From NCBI GenBank assembly GCA_009823505.1, contig VZQC01005922.1, positions 649,323-713,322 of the forward strand: 64,000 nucleotides of DNA. Direction: 5' to 3'. Below, piece after piece: positions 53,405 through 63,965 of the stretch. A model generated the notes under the pieces. The model saw only the letters and a list, made by a program, of their open reading frames with translations. It did no database searches and was not told the origin of the DNA. Both the position numbers and the translations under genes were made by a program. Within the stretch, counting starts at the first letter, position 1. Each line of letters opens with the position of its first letter. The stretch comes from Rhizomys pruinosus (Eukaryota > Chordata > Mammalia > Rodentia > Spalacidae).

Positions 53405-53840
53405 AGATCGATCCCTACACACACATACAAAGCCAGAACTGCAGCCAAGCACCCGTGATTCCAGCACTGGGAAGACAGGTAGGGACTTGGGTTTACTGGC
53501 CAACCAGCCTGACCTGCTAAGCAAGCCCCAGGTCCCAGTGAGAGACCCTGTCTTAAGACATAGGGTAAGGGTTGGAGAGGTGGCCCCAGGGTTATGTTCT
53601 TGCAAAGGACTAGGGTTTGAGTTCCGGCACCCATGTAGCAGCTCTATAGTCCTCTTCCGGACTTCATGGGCGCTATACATATACCCACACATACAGGGAA
53701 CCAAAACGCTTGTACAAATAAGAGCACATAAAGCATTTAAGATGCACAAGATGGGCAGCTCCTGAGAAATGACATTGAAGGCTGACCTCTGGCCTCCACA
53801 TATGTAGGTAGGAATACATGTGCACACATAACCACACATA
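53405..53840 (+). mobile_element. B4 SINE split by a B2/B3-type SINE
   Basis: The B4 core lies at 53430-53565 (cacccgtgattccagcactg, gagagaccctgtcttaagac). A B2/B3-like unit at about 53570-53710 (gggttggagaggtggcccca, gagttccggcacccatgtag) interrupts it. The B4 end resumes at 53750 (gctcctgagaaatgacattg, ctgacctctggcctccac). Confidence 0.75.
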
Positions 53841-54250
53841 CATACGCACATGGAAGGAGGGCCTGTCCCAGGTCACACATCAGCAATACAGGCTGTCAGA
53901 TTGGGCAGGGATAGAGGCACCCAGACAACATCTTCCCTTCTCCTCTCAGAGTTCCTTTAGAAGCTCCAGTGAGACCCAAGAACTTGACCATGGACACTGG
54001 CAACCCAATTTCACATCCCAAAACTCAAGAACCTGAGGTAAATGTCTGTCTCCAGAACTGAATCTCCCTAGTACCTAAAAAGGCCAACAACGTGGGCTGT
54101 CGGTCACAGGCTGATGTCTCCACCTTCTCTGGGACCCAAGAACCCCACCTTCCCCTACCTGTAGAGGTTCTGAGTACTAGGGCCTACCCACAGGCTTCCC
54201 TTGTAAGATCCACCGGCTTCCACAGGCCACAAGACCCTCCTATCTCTCCT
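53841..54250. other. Low-copy sequence
   Basis: No feature is recognised. Confidence 0.35.
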
Positions 54251-54475
54251 TATCTGATTTTTTGAAACAAGGTTTCACGTGGGCCAGGTTGTCCTTGAAT
54301 TCCTTATATATAGTCAAATATGACCTTGAACTTCTGACTGTATGCCTCCACCTCCTGAGGGATGGAATTACAGGCAGGCACCACCATGCCTGGTTTATGC
54401 TGTGCTGAGGACTGAACTCGGGGGCTTCTTCCATATCCCACAAGCACTATACCAACTAAGCCACATTCGTAGCTT
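54251..54475 (-). mobile_element. ID-B1 composite SINE, antisense
   Basis: The reversed B1-like part (gaaacaaggtttcacgtggg, caggcaccaccatgcctggt) is followed by the tRNA-like head reversed (gaggactgaactcgggggct, cacaagcactataccaacta). Confidence 0.75.
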
Positions 54476-55242
54476 GAGGCCCTTCTATTATATAAATTTC
54501 TGTCCCCTTCCAGAACCAGTGGCATCAAGCAATGATGCCAGCCCTTGGTGTCACTGTGAGGATGCGATGACAAACACAGGCCACTCTCTGACACCTAGTA
54601 GGTGCCTAGAAGGTGACAGCTGCTGGCATTATCTTCAAAGAAAATTTGGGATCTTTTCAATCCCGAAATTGGCCGATCATGTGCAGTGGAAGAGATTCGT
54701 TAGTTCCACCATATGTCTTAGTTGGAACCATAGCCTGAATCACCGCCACTTGAAAGGAGAAGAAAAGCTAAGCAAAGAAAAAAAAAAAAAAGGAGGGCGG
54801 GAATGGGGAGTGGCGCCCTTGACTTGTTACCAAGAAACATCTTTCCTCAGCCTCTGGGATCCTACTCCAAATACTTGGGTTGGGCTTTATCCCAGTAACC
54901 AATGCCAAGGGGACTCGGGGGATATCTCTGCAAAAAATGGTGTGTCACCAGCAGTATGTCAAGAGCCACATCGTAGGTACTGGTGGTTGGCTGGTGTTTG
55001 TGGAACACAGCCATAGGTACAGAGGCAGCAGGTGGGAGCTGAGGTAGGGGAGGGAGTGGGGGGGATGATTTGGATCTAGCTGCCAGAGAGAGTACAGAAA
55101 CAGACTTCAGGCAAAAATGAGGAGGCGGACACGGTGGCCCACGATGCCCTGAGGTAATCTACTGCTCGTGCTGCAGAAGACTAGATGCTCCCCCTCCAGC
55201 TCTGAGCTGGGAGTCCGTGGCCAAGGTCAGAAACAAAGGGGC
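54476..55242. other. Low-copy sequence, nothing recognised
   Basis: A 224-codon + frame (54342-55016) starts inside the ID-B1 element and crosses an A-run at 54779-54791. It has no recognisable domain and is probably chance. Confidence 0.35.
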
Positions 55243-55648
55243 GGGGCTGGGGAGATGCTCAGTCCGTAAATGGCAGTCAGTGAAGTGACCGCAACACTTC
55301 CAAGTGTGAGGGTTTGCGTTCAGTCCCCAAAACTACATTAAAAGCCAGATGTGGTAACACATGGTGGCACACGCCTTTAATCCTAGCACTTGGGAGGTAG
55401 AGGCAGGTGGATCTTTGTGAGTTCAAGGCCAGCCTGGTCTACAAAGTGAGTTCCAGGACAGCTGGGGCTACAGGGAAACCCTGTCTCGAAAAGACCAAAA
55501 AAAAAAAATACTGGAGAAGAAGCAGCAGCCACCCAGCCTAGCCTATGTGGTGAGTTCCAGGTCCTGCTGAGAGGCTCTGTCTCAAAGGTAAGACAGATGA
55601 CTCCTGAGGAAGGACACTTGAAGGAAGTTGAACTTTGGTGTCTATATC

Positions 55649-55688
<40 letters not shown>

Positions 55689-55690
55689 GA
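55243..55690 (+). mobile_element. B4 SINE split by a B1
   Basis: The B4 head (gctggggagatgctcagtcc, tgcgttcagtccccaaaact) is followed by an inserted full B1 (about 55362-55512, gtggcacacgcctttaatcc to an A-tail). The B4 continues (ctcctgaggaaggacacttg) to a (CA)n end. Confidence 0.85.
55652..55686. repeat. (CA)n microsatellite
   Basis: About seventeen ca units form the end of the split B4. Confidence 0.97.
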
Positions 55691-56245
55691 ACAAAGGACC
55701 AGGTGTTGATGAAACACACCAACAATAACACAGTCATTTCTGTAGGGACTGATGGATTGTGTGCGAGCCAAAGAAGAGATGAAGGGAGAATCGAATGTGT
55801 CCAGCTAGCAGAAGGAAGAGGGATGTCCCATGCACCATCCCATCTTGCCCACATCCTCCTGCCTCACTTCTCTGTGATCAACTTCACCCTGTGTTATGTG
55901 ACACTATTCCTGGGAGATGTGAGCAAACATCTACTCACCCCGGACAGCCCAAAATAAGGATACCACCAAAGTCCACGTTGGTGAGCCACTGGGTATACTA
56001 GGGCTAGACACAGGAGCATGGATGACCTGAGGTAGCTGCTTCACTGAAAGCCCACCCAGCGTGACACAGGAAAGCTGAAACCTGCAGTTGTCTCTTCCAG
56101 ACAGCTCAGCTGGGCTGAGTCTCCTCAGCAGCACTTACTTCTCAAATAACCTTGGAGGAAAAGGCCTTGTGCATCTGGTCAGTTTAGGGGACTTCTTGAA
56201 ACTTCTGAGGTATTTACTTCCTGAATCTTAAGGAGCCTTCCTTCA
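55691..56245. other. Low-copy sequence, nothing recognised
   Basis: No repeat or gene was identified. Confidence 0.35.
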
Positions 56246-56447
56246 GAATTTACTGAGTTTTATGCTGGGCATGGTGGCTCACGCCTTTAATCCCAGCACT
56301 CGGGAGCCAGAGGCAGGCCAATATCTGTGAGTTCAAGATAGCCTGGTCTACTTAGCAGGTTCCAGGCAAGCTGGGGCTACAGGAAGACCCCCTCTGAAAA
56401 AGATTAAAAAAAAAAAAAAAAAGAGAATTTACTGAGTTTTAACAACC
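56246..56447 (+). mobile_element. B1 SINE with long target-site duplication
   Basis: The B1 begins tgctgggcatggtggctcac and ends in an A-run. The flanks repeat agaatttactgagtttta before and after the element. Confidence 0.93.
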
Positions 56448-56504
56448 TTCCCTCCAGGATGGGACAATTCTGCTGAAAAGAAATTGCTATACAACACTGT
56501 GTTG

Positions 56505-56683
56505 AAAATGGAGCTCTCTTAGCTGGGCATGGTGGCGCACGCCTTTAATCCTAGCACTTGGGAGGCAGAGGCATGCGGATCTTTGTGAGTTCAAGGCCAG
56601 CCTGGACTACAGAGTGAGTTCCAGAACAGCTGGGGCTACAGGGAGACCCCGTCTCAAAAAGACCAAAAAAAAAATGAAGCTCT
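56505..56683 (+). mobile_element. B1 SINE with target-site duplication
   Basis: The B1 body (about 56519-56668) is flanked by aaaatggagctctc and aaaatgaagctctc. Confidence 0.92.
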
Positions 56684-56689
56684 CAACTG

Positions 56690-57472
56690 AGATAGAGGAT
56701 TATAAAAACCAAGGATAGTGCTCTCAGATGCCATTAAGTTCCATTTTCCCTGAGTCATTCTAGGAATGATTGGTTTGCTTGCTTTGCACGTTACCCCTTG
56801 ATTGGCTAATTTTATTTTTTTTTAATTTCTTTTTTTTTAATTTATTTTTATTGATGCTTTGTGTATTTCATACATCATTTTCCAATTCAGTTCAGGCATA
56901 TATCCCCTTCCCTTCCCCCCCCACCCCACCCCTACCCATCGCAGATCGTGCATTCTGCCGTAAGTTTTCTGCATCTTTCTCTGCTTTTTTGTTTTGTTTT
57001 GTTTTCATTTTTTTTAACAATAGGTGATAATTTGTGAGTACAAGCATCCTTCATGTAAAACCAATTTGCAAGCAGTTGTGCCCAAACCCACACAGCTCAT
57101 GGCTCCCACCATCCAGCAGGGGGGGCTTGTATGTTCAATCAAGTTGATCAAATGAGTGTCCAGTCTATATTGTTGTAATTTCACCATTAACCCCAATCGA
57201 AGCCCTTACATTCTACCACGGATTGGCTAACTTTAAATGTGGACTCTCCCTTCTGTAATTGGCTTGCTTGCTTTGCAGGCTTCCCCTTGATTGGTAACTT
57301 TAACTGTCGTGTTAAACTCTGATTGGCTGCTGTACTTGTAAAAAGTTGTGTAACCGGCTCCTGAAGGCCCCCACTCTTCCCCAGCTGAGTGTTGGGCCCC
57401 ACCATAAATAAATCCTACTTTAAACTCTGCATGGTCTAGTGAGTGGTCTCTCCCTCACGACCCTGTAATATC
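56690..57472 (+). mobile_element. ERV LTR with repeated CCAAT-type U3 units, split by LINE-1
   Basis: U3-like sequence contains repeated attggct units: gattggtttgcttgctttgc near 56767, ttgattggctaatttta near 56798, and after the interruption aattggcttgcttgctttgc and ttgattggtaactttaac. Downstream are aataaataaatcctac (AATAAA near 57405) and a U5 ending ctgtaatatca at 57472. The U5 matches the one joined to a primer-binding site at 60680-60716. The LINE-1 piece at 56815-57220 sits inside U3. Confidence 0.7.
56800..57235 (-). mobile_element. LINE-1 3' UTR fragment, antisense, with target-site duplication
   Basis: The block resembles other antisense LINE-1 3' ends: a T-rich start, a cccccccaccccacccctac run, then gtgcattctgccgtaag. 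The flanks gattggctaatttta (56800-56814) and gattggctaacttta (57221-57235) are 15-bp repeats with one difference. It interrupts the U3 of the host LTR. Confidence 0.75.
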
Positions 57473-57616
57473 ATCAACTCCTGCCCATGCCCCTGCCTAT
57501 CCTTGTCACAAGAGCTTCTCTGCCAACGTCTGTAGGGAGTCTTATAGAATTTGTGAATATCTATAAGGCCTGGAAGAGCAGGCTAACGCCCCACAGAACA
57601 CGCATCTGCCTTATAC
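57473..57616. other. Short low-copy sequence
   Basis: No feature is recognised between the two LTRs. Confidence 0.4.
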
Positions 57617-57975
57617 ATCTGTGTGGTCTGAGCATGAAATGTCCCCCATAGGCTTCCTGCGGTTCTTTGAATGCTTGGTAACCAGTTGGTGACAGTGCTG
57701 GGGAAGATGGTGGGAACTTTAGGAGGTTGAGTCTCACAGGAAGTGAGTCACCGAGCCTTCACGTTTTCAGTCCAGCCCCACTTCCTGTTCACTTTCTACT
57801 TCCTGAATATGGATGCACTGTGTCCTGCACCTTCTGCTTTTGTTTCTGTGTCCTCCCTGCTGCTACTGAGTCTTCCCCACCATGATGGACTTTAAGCCAA
57901 AATAAACCTTCTCTCCCTTAAATTGCTTTTGTCCAGGTATTTTGCTGCAGCAAAGAGAAAATAACTAAGAGACAA
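57617..57975 (+). mobile_element. MaLR-type LTR, sense, near full length
   Basis: It starts near gagcatgaaatgtcccccat and continues through accatgatggactttaagcc to the AATAAA at 57901 and the gagaaaataactaagaga end. This is the standard order of rodent MaLR LTRs. Confidence 0.7.
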
Positions 57976-58278
57976 TGTAAGAAAAAGCAGCCCTGGCACA
58001 GGGAAACGGCCCCTTACCATCGACTTAGGAGCACTGAATCATCTTCAGGGTCACCTGATTCAACCTCTAACCTCTTCTATTTTAGCAATAAAGAAATAAG
58101 GTAATGGGAAAAATAGCTTTTCCTAACCTGTTTCCAGGTTCACAGCTGTAGGAGAGATTAACAAGAAAAACATACAAATATATTTAATGAAAGTTTCACT
58201 TGGCCAAGAGCAATACTGATTGAATAGTTGAAAATCTGTTTCTACCAGCCATCATCATATGGGTGGACAACAAACTAA
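57976..58278. other. Low-copy sequence
   Basis: No feature is recognised. Confidence 0.35.
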
Positions 58279-58475
58279 AGAAGAACTTTCATAGCCGGGC
58301 ATGGCGTTGCATGCCTTTAATCCCAGCACTTGGGAGGCAGAGGCAGGTGGATCTCTGCGAGTTCAAGGCCAACCTGATCTTCAAATCGAGTTCCAGGCCA
58401 GCTGGGGCTACAGGGAGACCCTGAGTGGAAAAGACCAAAAAAAAAAAAAATTAAAAAAAAAAGAACCTTCATATA
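58279..58475 (+). mobile_element. B1 SINE with target-site duplication
   Basis: The B1 runs from gccgggcatggcgttgcatg with an A-rich tail. The flanks aagaactttcata and aagaaccttcata differ once. Confidence 0.92.
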
Positions 58476-58784
58476 ATGCCTTCAGTTGATACAGAGACAT
58501 CTAACACATACTCAAGTTTACAGTAAAAGTCCGAGTGTCTCCCCAAGATGAAGAGCAAGGCCGGTGTTCACTCCTGCCGTTCTCAGTCCATTCAGCACGA
58601 GGAGTTTCAGCCAATACAGAAAAGGCAAAAGAAAAAAATTAAAATGAGGGGAAAAATCGGAAAGAAAGCCATGAAACTGTTGTTGTCTGGGGATGTGGTC
58701 AGCGGCAGAGTGCCTGGTTAGCATGTTCATGAACATGAGTTCTACCTCCAGACCAGAAAGCAAGCAAGAAGGAAGACGGGGAAG
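58476..58784. other. Low-copy sequence
   Basis: No feature is recognised. Confidence 0.35.
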
Positions 58785-58990
58785 GGGACTAGAGAAATGG
58801 CTCAGTGGTTAGGAGCACTGGGCACTCTTGCAGGGGACAGGGTTCGGTTCTCAGTACCCACATGCAGTTAACAGCCCTCCGTAACTCCAGTTCCAGAGGA
58901 TCTGAGGCCATCTCTGTTTGCATGATACAGGTGCACTTACATACATGCAGGCAATATACTCATACACATAAAATAAATTTTTTTTTAAAA
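58785..58990 (+). mobile_element. B2 SINE, older type
   Basis: The head gactagagaaatggctcagt and acagggttcggttctcagta are present. There is a single ctccagttccagagg block. It ends ataaaataaattt. Confidence 0.88.
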
Positions 58991-58992
58991 AA

Positions 58993-59195
58993 GAGAGGAA
59001 GGAAGGGAGGAAGGGAGAGGGAGAGAGAGGGAGGAGGGAGGAGAAAGAAGAGGGAAATAGGAAAGGAAGGAGGAAGGAAGGAAGGAAGGAAGGAAGGAAG
59101 GAAGGAAGGAGAGATGGAGGAAGGGAGGGAGGGGAGGAGGGGAAGGAAAGGGAAGGGAAGGGGAAAAATGGAAAGGAAAGGAAGGGAAGAGGACT
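58993..59195. repeat. (GGAA)n purine microsatellite
   Basis: A polypurine tract of ggaa, gggaa and gaag motifs, with the purest (GGAA)n at about 59075-59110, grows from the B2 tail. Open frames through it are repeat translations. Confidence 0.95.
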
Positions 59196-59291
59196 TATTA
59201 GTGAGTTCAACAAGGTCAAGGGCTAAAGATCAACAAATAAAAACCAGCCACTTCCCCCTATCATCACCAATGAAGTACAGAAACTAAATTT

Positions 59292-59570
59292 AAAACCTGA
59301 TACCATGGGCTGGAGAGATAGCCTAGCGGTTAAGAGCACCAACTGCTCTTGCAGAGGACCCTGGTTCGATCCCCAGCACCCATGTGGCGGCTAAGAACCG
59401 TCTGTAACTCCAATTCCAGGAGAACTCCAGTTCCAGAGGAATCCGACACCCTCTTCTGACCTCCACGGCATTGCACAACACGGGCGCATAAACCTACATG
59501 TAGACAGTACACTCATACACATACAAAAATAAATAAAATTAAAATATATATATAAAAAATCCTGATACCA
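59292..59570 (+). mobile_element. Young-type B2 SINE with target-site duplication
   Basis: The body at 59306-59555 has the 17-bp internal duplication. The flanks aaaacctgatacca (59292-59305) and aaatcctgatacca (59557-59570) match closely. Confidence 0.93.
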
Positions 59571-59634
59571 CTTACAATCACTCCAATGAAATGAAGTACA
59601 GAGGCATTCATTCAAAGTACTCACTAAATTTCAG

Positions 59635-60125
59635 GCAGTTTATGTCAAAATCCTTTAGGGACTTATGAGATATGGATAAACTTATTCTAAATTTTATGTG
59701 GAAAGGTAAAGTAAGGAGAATAATAAAAAAAAATCCTGAGGTAAGAAAATATAAAGATGAAACAGCCTGATAAAATGGTTTCAGTACACAGGCAAGGTGG
59801 CACAGTCAGAGAGACAGACACATTGGTCAATGGAGCAGATTAGAAAACCCAGAAATAGACCCAAACAAATATGCTCAGAGGGGGTTTGACCAAAAGGATG
59901 GGGGGGGTTGGATTTTTGGTTTTTTGTTTTGGTCTTTTCAAGACAGGGTCTCCCTGTAGCCCCAGCTGTCCTGGAGCTTACTCTGTAGACCAGGCTGGCC
60001 TTGAACTCACAAAGATCCGCCTGCCTCTGCCTCCCAAGTGCTAGGAAAAGGTGTGAGCCACCACACCTGGCTAAGGATAGGAGTTTTTAAGCCTTCAAAA
60101 TATCATGGACTTAAATGCAAGAAAC
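59635..60125 (+). mobile_element. Old LINE-1 ORF2 fragment, sense, split by a B1
   Basis: The sequence taaattttatgtggaaaggt and acattggtcaatggagcaga matches ORF2 downstream of RT. After the antisense B1 (59921-60071), ORF2 resumes at caaaatatcatggacttaaa, the [19 protein letters not shown] position. The frame is broken. Confidence 0.75.
59921..60071 (-). mobile_element. B1 SINE, antisense, source-like copy
   Basis: The reverse-complement B1 has its T-rich tail at 59915-59935. Its 5' junction (cctta/gcc on the minus strand) is the same junction seen at 2204/2205 in the chimeric retrocopy. Short repeats of atcctt flank it. Confidence 0.88.
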
Positions 60126-60480
60126 ACAATAAGAATGTGGAGATGCTTTAGTCAGAAAGTGCTTGCCCTGCCTGCACAGGACCTAAGTCTGATCCCCAGA
60201 ACCCATGCTAAAAAACAAGACACAGCCAGGTGTGGTGGCCCATCTTGCAGTCCCCACACTGAGGAGGCAAAACTAGGAGGATCTTCATTCTCATTGGCTA
60301 CCCAGCCTAGCCCAGTCTGTGAGTTCCAGGCCAGTGAGAGACCCTGTCTCAGAAAAATAAGGTGGGCAATGTTTGAGGATCCATCTTGGCTAAGATGGAT
60401 CCTGGCCTCCACATATACACATGTAGACATATATACATGTACACCCACACACCTGTACACACACAAAAGCATAAAAAAAA
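60126..60480 (+). mobile_element. B4 SINE
   Basis: The order is head (gtcagaaagtgcttgccctg, ctgatccccagaacccatg), core (cagccaggtgtggtggccca), gagagaccctgtctcagaaa and ctggcctccacatatacaca. Its first part up to 60348 is the sequence copied at 1928-2204. Confidence 0.85.
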
Positions 60481-60716
60481 AATTCAGCCACATTCCTCCC
60501 AAGTGTCACACTCCCCCTTGTCCTAATTAAATTAAACCCTCCTTTAAAACCAGCACTTGGGCGGCAGAGGCAGGCAGATCTCTGAGAGTTCAAGGCCAGC
60601 CTGGTCTACAGAGCACGCTCCAGGCCAGCAGGGGCTACAGAGAGATCCTGTCTCAAAAAGACCAAAAAAAAAAAAAAATGTTTGAGTGGTCTCTCCACTG
60701 TGACTTTACAATATTT
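60481..60716 (+). mobile_element. ERV LTR R-U5 remnant, split by a B1
   Basis: The sequence aaattaaaccctcctttaaa before and gagtggtctctccactgtga after an inserted B1 matches the R-U5 of the LTR at 57405-57472. The U5 ends at ttacaatat, directly before a primer-binding-site-like sequence. Confidence 0.65.
60551..60678 (+). mobile_element. B1 SINE, 5' truncated, in LTR
   Basis: It begins ccagcacttgggcggcagag, lacking the first ~35 nt of B1, and ends in an A-tail. It splits the R-U5 of the ERV LTR. Confidence 0.9.
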
Positions 60717-60732
60717 GGAGTTCCAGCAAGAT
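60713..60732 (+). other. Decayed retroviral primer-binding site, tRNA-Gln-like
   Basis: Directly after the U5 end is ttTGGAGTTCCAGCAAGAT. This matches the pattern expected from the 3' end of tRNA-Gln with three substitutions and one deletion by my alignment. Position right after the LTR supports the call. Confidence 0.5.
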
Positions 60733-62210
60733 TTAGAGGCAAGCCCAAAGGGGTACTCAGTGGAGACCCTCTTTAGCGGTAACTGAGTGCCTAGGAGGAG
60801 GGCTATGGGAGAAGTTCCCCATCTCCAGTCACTGTGAGTGTGCTTGTCCAGACAGAATCATTTCTGGAATAGAGCTCTAAACTGGTTAAAGCCTCATTCA
60901 GGGGGCCGGACGTGGCCTGAACCCTTTGGGGTGCTGAAAAGAGACGTCTTTCTCAGCCTGGTTGTTTTTTGGTTAACTGGTGCATGACTGCATGTGCGAG
61001 TGAGGATGGATCTCTACGAGTATCTGGTGTCTGAGTCTGTGAGGTCCGACCTGTCTGCTTTTGCGTTTTGTTTGCTTATTCTTATCTCCTTCATTTTCTG
61101 GACTATACTTTTCCTTAAGGTCTCTTATTGCTGGAAATACGGGGCAGGGAGCATCTCTAACTACCATCGCTCTGTTGGATCTAATGCTTTCCTTTTCCAG
61201 AGTCTAAAGCAAAAGTGAAAGTAAAGCCCGAGGTCTCAGAACTTTATAGGATCTGGAATGGCGGTGGCCCCTTAGCTGGGCCTCTTGGTCCAACCTCCCC
61301 TTTAGCTCAGGGGCCCTCAGCTGCCACCAAACCTGACCCCTGCTTTTCCAGAAAATCTAGAGACTCCCCTGGGGTCCCGCCCCACCCAGACCCACATGAG
61401 CCTCTGTATCTCCTACTGCAGGATACAGAGGAAGCGATCCACCTTTTCCCAGACTGATGTGTTTATGGTAACTGTTCTTCCGTGTGTCTAAGATTCATGT
61501 AGTCCTGCTCGTCATGTGTCTAAGTTTTCTTGTGTGTTTGTAATTCAGTCATTGTAATTGTTTCATGGTGGTTCTGTCAAACAAAGTGGCCACTTCAAGT
61601 TTCTTTCCGTCCTTTATGTGCACAGAATCATTCATTTTGTTTTGGCATGTCAGACTAAATGTGCACATGCAAACTTTAAATGTAAACATTAAAAAAAGAA
61701 AAGAATAATACATTCAAATGCCTCAAATTTGGGTACCCTAGGTGACTTTAAATTTATTTTCTCTGAGTCTATCAAATGCTTTACAACTTTCAAATGGCAA
61801 TTGTTCTTGGAAAACAGTACCTGAGCTGGTTGTTTAAGGATCTTATTAAGATGACTTTTGGAATGTGCTTGCTTTCAAGACGGTTGTGTAAGATAACTTT
61901 TGCTTGCTTTGGAATTTTGCTTTGAATGTTCAGTCTGATTTGTGTTTCTTTGAGACCTCTGTGGGTCTAACAACAGGTTTAAGAGAGTTGAATTCTGGCT
62001 GGAGGTAGCCTTGATTTCACATGTGAACTCACCTTCAGTGATGGGAATGAATTCTGGGACTGCTCTTGGTTCTATCTTTCTGTCTTTGTCCTGCAATTGT
62101 GAGTCACTAGTGCTCCTGTGCAGGGAGGTCTTGGATATCCACTAATGGGACTCTAACCAGTGTCCAGTCTATAAAGAAGAAAGTCTCTTCATGCTTCAAA
62201 AAGAGAAGCT
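60733..62210 (+). mobile_element. ERV internal (leader-like) region, decayed
   Basis: It follows the LTR and primer-binding site. The first part (to about 61200) looks like a gammaretroviral-type leader with T-rich stretches. An 80-codon Pro-rich frame at 61215-61457 could be a gag-proximal remnant but has no recognisable motif. The rest to 62210 is T-rich and non-coding. No pol or env is seen before a B2 insertion. Confidence 0.45.
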
Positions 62211-62274
62211 TAGTCCTGCAAGACCTTACTTTGTCCTCCCATAGATGGGATTGGTAAATGAAAAGCTAAAAGGA

Positions 62275-62520
62275 GGGGCTGGAGAGATGGCCTAGCGGTT
62301 AAGAGTGCCGACTGCTCTTGCAGAGGACCTGGGTTCAATCCCCAGCACCCACATGGCGGCTGAGAACCGTTTGTAACTCCAATTCCAGGAGAACTCCAGT
62401 TCCAGGGGAATCCGAGACCCTCTTCTGACCTCCGCGGCATTGCACGACACGGGTGCACAGACCTACATGCAGACAGTACATTCATACACGAATAAAAAAT
62501 AAATTAAAATAAAAAAAAAA
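62275..62520 (+). mobile_element. Young-type B2 SINE
   Basis: The head ggctggagagatggcctagc and box ggttcaatccccagcaccca are intact, the 17-bp internal duplication is present and the tail is A-rich. A target-site duplication was not obvious. Confidence 0.93.
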
Positions 62521-63603
62521 GATATAGAAGTCTTTTACTGCTTTTCTAATTTCAAATTTTATTCTTATGACTTTACTTGAAAGTCTCATATGCCATTATT
62601 TTTCTCTTTTCTTTTTTCTAAGATTTTAAGTGATAGAAATTTAAAAATGCAGAAAATGTTTTTTTTAAAAGTCCCTGCTTTTGTCATAATTAGCAATTTC
62701 TATCCCAAATTCCAAGCAAATAACTTATTGTGGGTTGTAATCTTACATATTGTTTTAGAATCTTTTTATATGTATTCAAGCAAATGTAAATGTGTTTAAT
62801 CTAGCTTCTAAGACATTTTTAAAAATAATTTTTGTTTTGTCATATAATGTGCTATATCCTAAAGATTCTTTCACACATTTATACATGTATGTATATTTAT
62901 GACAGAGCAGACCCTACGAAGTAGATGTTGGCCTCATCTGCCCACTGTAGACCTAGAAAGTACCTGGGTGTATTTCTCTGTCCAGGCAGGTCCCCAGTTT
63001 TCCAGTCACTTCTGCAGCTCTTAGACACTGACATGTATCATAGCTGTACCAAGCATGCTGTACCGCACCCATCTAGACCCACTGCAGTGGCCCTGCTGTC
63101 ACACAGCCCTTGGAAACTGATGGTTGACTAATAACCTACAGTTGAGTACACTGTACAGAGAATTATCTTCAAATCTGTTCTGGTTATGGCAGCTGCATCC
63201 TATCTGGTAGTTTTAGTCTGTAGCCCCTGCAGCGTAGTCCAACAAGACACCCATGGAGATCACCAGTGTTGATTGTAGCTGAAGAAGCTGCATGGATATG
63301 ACAGCTACCTGGACCCACAGCCAGTGCAGCATATCCCACAATGCCTTAGCACATTGTCAGCAGAAGGTCTGCAATTATGAAAGCCACGCTATAAGATTAG
63401 TAGAGGCAGGTGACATGCACAGATCCTACTGTGGGTGCACACAAAGCACAGAACAAACAAGGTAACATGGCCTGCAAAAGAGTGCAGTAATTATAGAGTA
63501 ACTCCCAGAGAAAAGACCATCAGTGAATGATTGTAAGGAAACTTACTGAGATTTTAAGAGAACACAGACAAATCAGTGAAATTAGTGGGACAGTTTGTTA
63601 TAT
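62521..63603. other. AT-rich low-copy sequence, nothing recognised
   Basis: There is no clear repeat family over about 1 kb. Short frames at 62590-62799 and 62925-63131 lack features. Confidence 0.35.
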
Positions 63604-63805
63604 AAATGAGAAATTCACCGCAGGTTGTGGTGGCACATGCCTTTGATCCTAGCACTTGGGAGGCAGAGGCAGGCGGATCTTTGTGAGTTCAAGGCCAGCC
63701 TGGTCTACAGAGTGAGTTCCAGGACAGCTGGGGCTACAGGGAGAACCTGTCTTGAAAAGACCAAAAAATAAAAATAAAGAATAAAATAAAAATGAGAAAT
63801 TCACC
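63604..63805 (+). mobile_element. B1 SINE with perfect 16-bp target-site duplication
   Basis: The body at 63620-63789 runs from gcaggttgtggtggcacatg to an (AAAATA)n tail. The flanks aaatgagaaattcacc at 63604-63619 and 63790-63805 are identical. Confidence 0.94.
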
Positions 63806-63965
63806 AAAGAGAGATTATGAAGCATAACCAGCCAGCAATCTTGGAGAAAGAAGCAAAGAAAAACATGGTGGAAGAGATTAAGGCAACATTCAGGAACTGA
63901 GACATCATTATGTGAACAAATTGTCATATGTGTGACTCCAAAGAAGAGTAGAAGGAAGACGACAT

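Noticed and set aside
54342..55016. 224-codon + strand frame
   Set aside because: It begins in a SINE and passes through a poly(A) run encoding lysines. No domain or homolog is recognised.
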